The notes under the pieces: generated by a model
The model's input: only the letters and a program-made list of their open reading frames with translations
The model's database searches: none
Told to the model about the DNA's origin: nothing
Origin: an uncultured Fretibacterium sp.
Lineage (GTDB): Bacteria; Synergistota; Synergistia; Synergistales; Aminobacteriaceae
NCBI RefSeq assembly: GCF_963548695.1
Contig: NZ_CAUUWA010000098.1
Location: 1-6,269 of the forward strand
DNA length: 6,269 bases
Direction: 5' to 3'
Part shown: positions 4,832-6,269 of the stretch, one piece after another
Layout: each line of letters begins with the position of its first letter
Numbering within the stretch: the stretch's first letter is position 1
Made by a program: the position numbers and the translations under genes

Positions 4832-6269
4832 ATGGAGAACTCCAGCGCTCGAGGTTCGGCGAAAGGCCAGGCGGCAGACCCCGTCGTCAGGGAGGTGAAG
4901 GACCGCGGGCATCTCAGGCTGTACCTGCTTGTCGAGGGGCTTGCCATCGGCGTCCTCGTCGGCCTGGTCATCACGGCCTATCGGCTGGGCATATCCATGA
5001 CGGGAAGGCTGCTCCGGGGGCTCCTCTCCAGTGCGGGGCAAAGCGCCGGCAGCCTGGCCGCCTACATCGGGCTGATGGCCGCCTTCGGGGTCCTGGCGGG
5101 GCTCTGCTACAAGCTCGCCCCGCTCATATCGGGAAGCGGCATTCCCCAGGTCTCGGCCCAGCTGGCCGGACGGCTTAGGATCCGGTGGCAGAACGTCCTG
5201 CCCTTCAAGTTCCTGGGCGGGCTCCTGACCCTGGGGGGCGGCCTGACCCTGGGGCGGGAGGGCCCCTCGGTGCAGATCGGTGCGGCCGTGGGGCAGGGCT
5301 TCGCGGAGCTGGGCCGCAGGCCCTTCACCGAGCGCAAGTTCCTGGTGTCGAGCGGCGCCGCGGCCGGACTGGCCGCAGCCTTCAACGCACCCATCGCCGG
5401 GGTCGTCTTCGCCCTGGAGGAGCTGCACCGCAACTTCTCGCCCGTCGTCCTGGTCAGCGCGACGGCCGCGGCCTTCGCGGCCGTGTTCACAGCGGGCACC
5501 GTGCTGGGGATACGGCCCGTGCTGCTCGTCAAGGGGCGCGACATCCTGCCGCTCGGATACTACGGGCTGCTCGTCGCCCTGGGGATCGTCACGGGGCTGA
5601 GTGGGGTCCTCTTCAACCGGTGCATCCTCTGGGGGAAAAGCCTCTACGCGCGGCTCCGGCTCCACTGGGCCTGGTGCGGGCTCCTTCCCTTTGCCCTCAC
5701 CGCCGCAGCCTGCCTCCTCTGCGGAGAACTGTTCGGGAGCGGGGAGCCGATGATCTTCTACGCCATGGGGGAGAACCCGTCCCCGGGCATCCTGATCGGG
5801 CTCTACGCCGCCAAGCTGGCGCTGCTGGCGCTCTGCTTCGGCAGCGGCCTGCCGGGCGGCATCTTCTTCCCCCTGCTGGTGCTGGGCTCCCTGGTGGGGA
5901 ACGTATTCGGCCAGGCGGCCGCCTCCGCCGGGCTGATGGAACCGCAGTACGTCACGTCCCTGGCCCTGATGGCCATGACGGGGCACTTCTCCGCCATCGT
6001 GCGCTCGCCGCTGACGGGCATCCTCCTGATCAGCGAGATGACCGGCTCCTTCGCCTTCATGCTGCCCCTGGGGCTGGTGGCCATGACCGCCTATGTCGTC
6101 GCGGAGGGCTTCCGCTCCGAGCCCATCTACGAGAGCCTCCAGAAGGGGCTCCTCTCGTCCTCGTCCGACGCCTTCGGCCATGAGGCGGCCCGCTCCGCAT
6201 CCCCCCGGGACCGCATGCTGGTGGAGTTCGGGGTCGAGAACCTGAGCCCGGCGGACGGAAGGACGATCG
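4832..6269 (+). CDS. clcA: ClC-family Cl-/H+ antiporter with C-terminal TrkA-C-like domain (3' end cut by window edge)
   Basis: An open frame of 479 codons without a stop before the right edge. All ClC signatures are present: GSGIPQV (101-107, central Ser102), GREGPSVQIG (141-150, gating Glu143), AAFNAPIAGVVFALEEL with the inner proton Glu197, GGIFFP (342-347), and PIYESL with Tyr433, matching CLC-ec1 Ser107, Glu148, Glu203 and Tyr445. Both glutamates and the serine point to a 2 Cl-:1 H+ exchanger, rather than a channel or a CLC-F fluoride exporter. The membrane bundle spans about 28-425; the N-terminal 26 residues are hydrophilic and cytosolic. After a Ser-rich linker, residues 462-479 (MLVEFGVENLSPADGRTI) look like the first strand of a TrkA-C/RCK-C domain, a ligand-binding module found on many bacterial ClC proteins. 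ATG 4832 has GGAAAGGG 11 bases upstream; ATG 4802 is in frame and adds ten residues. It follows proA by 71 bases, same strand. Family certain; orthology to E. coli clcA not implied by the symbol. Confidence 0.93.
   Translation, partial: MENSSARGSAKGQAADPVVREVKDRGHLRLYLLVEGLAIGVLVGLVITAYRLGISMTGRLLRGLLSSAGQSAGSLAAYIGLMAAFGVLAGLCYKLAPLISGSGIPQVSAQLAGRLRIRWQNVLPFKFLGGLLTLGGGLTLGREGPSVQIGAAVGQGFAELGRRPFTERKFLVSSGAAAGLAAAFNAPIAGVVFALEELHRNFSPVVLVSATAAAFAAVFTAGTVLGIRPVLLVKGRDILPLGYYGLLVALGIVTGLSGVLFNRCILWGKSLYARLRLHWAWCGLLPFALTAAACLLCGELFGSGEPMIFYAMGENPSPGILIGLYAAKLALLALCFGSGLPGGIFFPLLVLGSLVGNVFGQAAASAGLMEPQYVTSLALMAMTGHFSAIVRSPLTGILLISEMTGSFAFMLPLGLVAMTAYVVAEGFRSEPIYESLQKGLLSSSSDAFGHEAARSASPRDRMLVEFGVENLSPADGRTI
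5462..5484. repeat. Perfect 9-bp inverted repeat inside the ClC gene
   Basis: ACGGCCGCG (5462-5470) and CGCGGCCGT (5476-5484) form an all but fully GC stem around the loop GCCTT. It codes for the alanine-rich membrane stretch TAAAFAAV, so Ala codons (GCG/GCC) produce most of the symmetry. It may slow ribosomes or be incidental. Confidence 0.7.

Noticed and set aside
2261..4854. GCGCTCGAGG found both in the proB leader (2261-2270) and at the start of the ClC gene (4845-4854)
   Set aside because: Only ten bases, one copy lies in coding sequence, and the flanks differ; chance is likely at this GC content.
5224..5254. Direct repeat CCTGACCCTGGGG, 18 bases apart, in the ClC gene
   Set aside because: It encodes LTLGGG-LTLGRE, the normal internal similarity of the conserved ClC motif, so it needs no other explanation.
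4757..6181. 474-codon open frame on the minus strand opposite the ClC gene
   Set aside because: Extreme Gln/Glu/Gly/Pro composition typical of antisense frames in GC-rich DNA; the plus strand encodes every ClC motif.

Overview
The window is GC-rich, densely coding bacterial DNA with strong G/C bias at third codon positions. It holds five protein genes arranged around one divergent intergenic region at about 2127-2328. No rRNA, tRNA, CRISPR array, IS element or phage gene is visible. The mix of genes fits a GC-rich, probably Gram-negative anaerobe; Synergistota is my guess, but it is only an impression and the sequence does not prove it.

Left arm (minus strand, reading leftwards from 2126): an isochorismatase-family cysteine hydrolase; an exported protein with Sel1-type helical repeats and a C-terminal OB-fold-like domain; and the N-terminal two-thirds or less of an ArnT/GT39-like membrane glycosyltransferase cut by the left edge. 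This last gene has no in-window stop, so a simple ORF search misses it. Gaps of 63 and 21 bases suggest a co-transcribed set, although the three products do not form an obvious pathway. The 63-base gap is filled by an imperfect tandem repeat with a 13-bp period.

Centre: an AT-rich island at 2231-2256 carries overlapping -10-like boxes facing both ways, one of them a perfect TATAAT towards the hydrolase. Each predicted transcript starts with a GC-rich hairpin leader: a 9-bp perfect stem on the hydrolase side and two tandem 6-bp stems on the proB side.

Right arm (plus strand): proB (glutamate 5-kinase with PUA domain) and proA (glutamate-5-semialdehyde dehydrogenase) encode the first two enzymes of proline synthesis from glutamate and are 23 bases apart. 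After 71 bases without a clear terminator comes a ClC-type Cl-/H+ antiporter with all the key antiporter residues and the beginning of a C-terminal TrkA-C-like domain, cut by the right edge. Proline synthesis beside an anion/proton exchanger could reflect osmotic or acid stress physiology, but this is inference. proC, the third proline gene, is not in the window.

Nothing here is clearly a new system. The points most worth a second look are the 13-bp repeat, the hairpin leaders, a 22-bp perfect palindrome inside the Sel1 gene, and the substituted aspartate in the glycosyltransferase's first loop.
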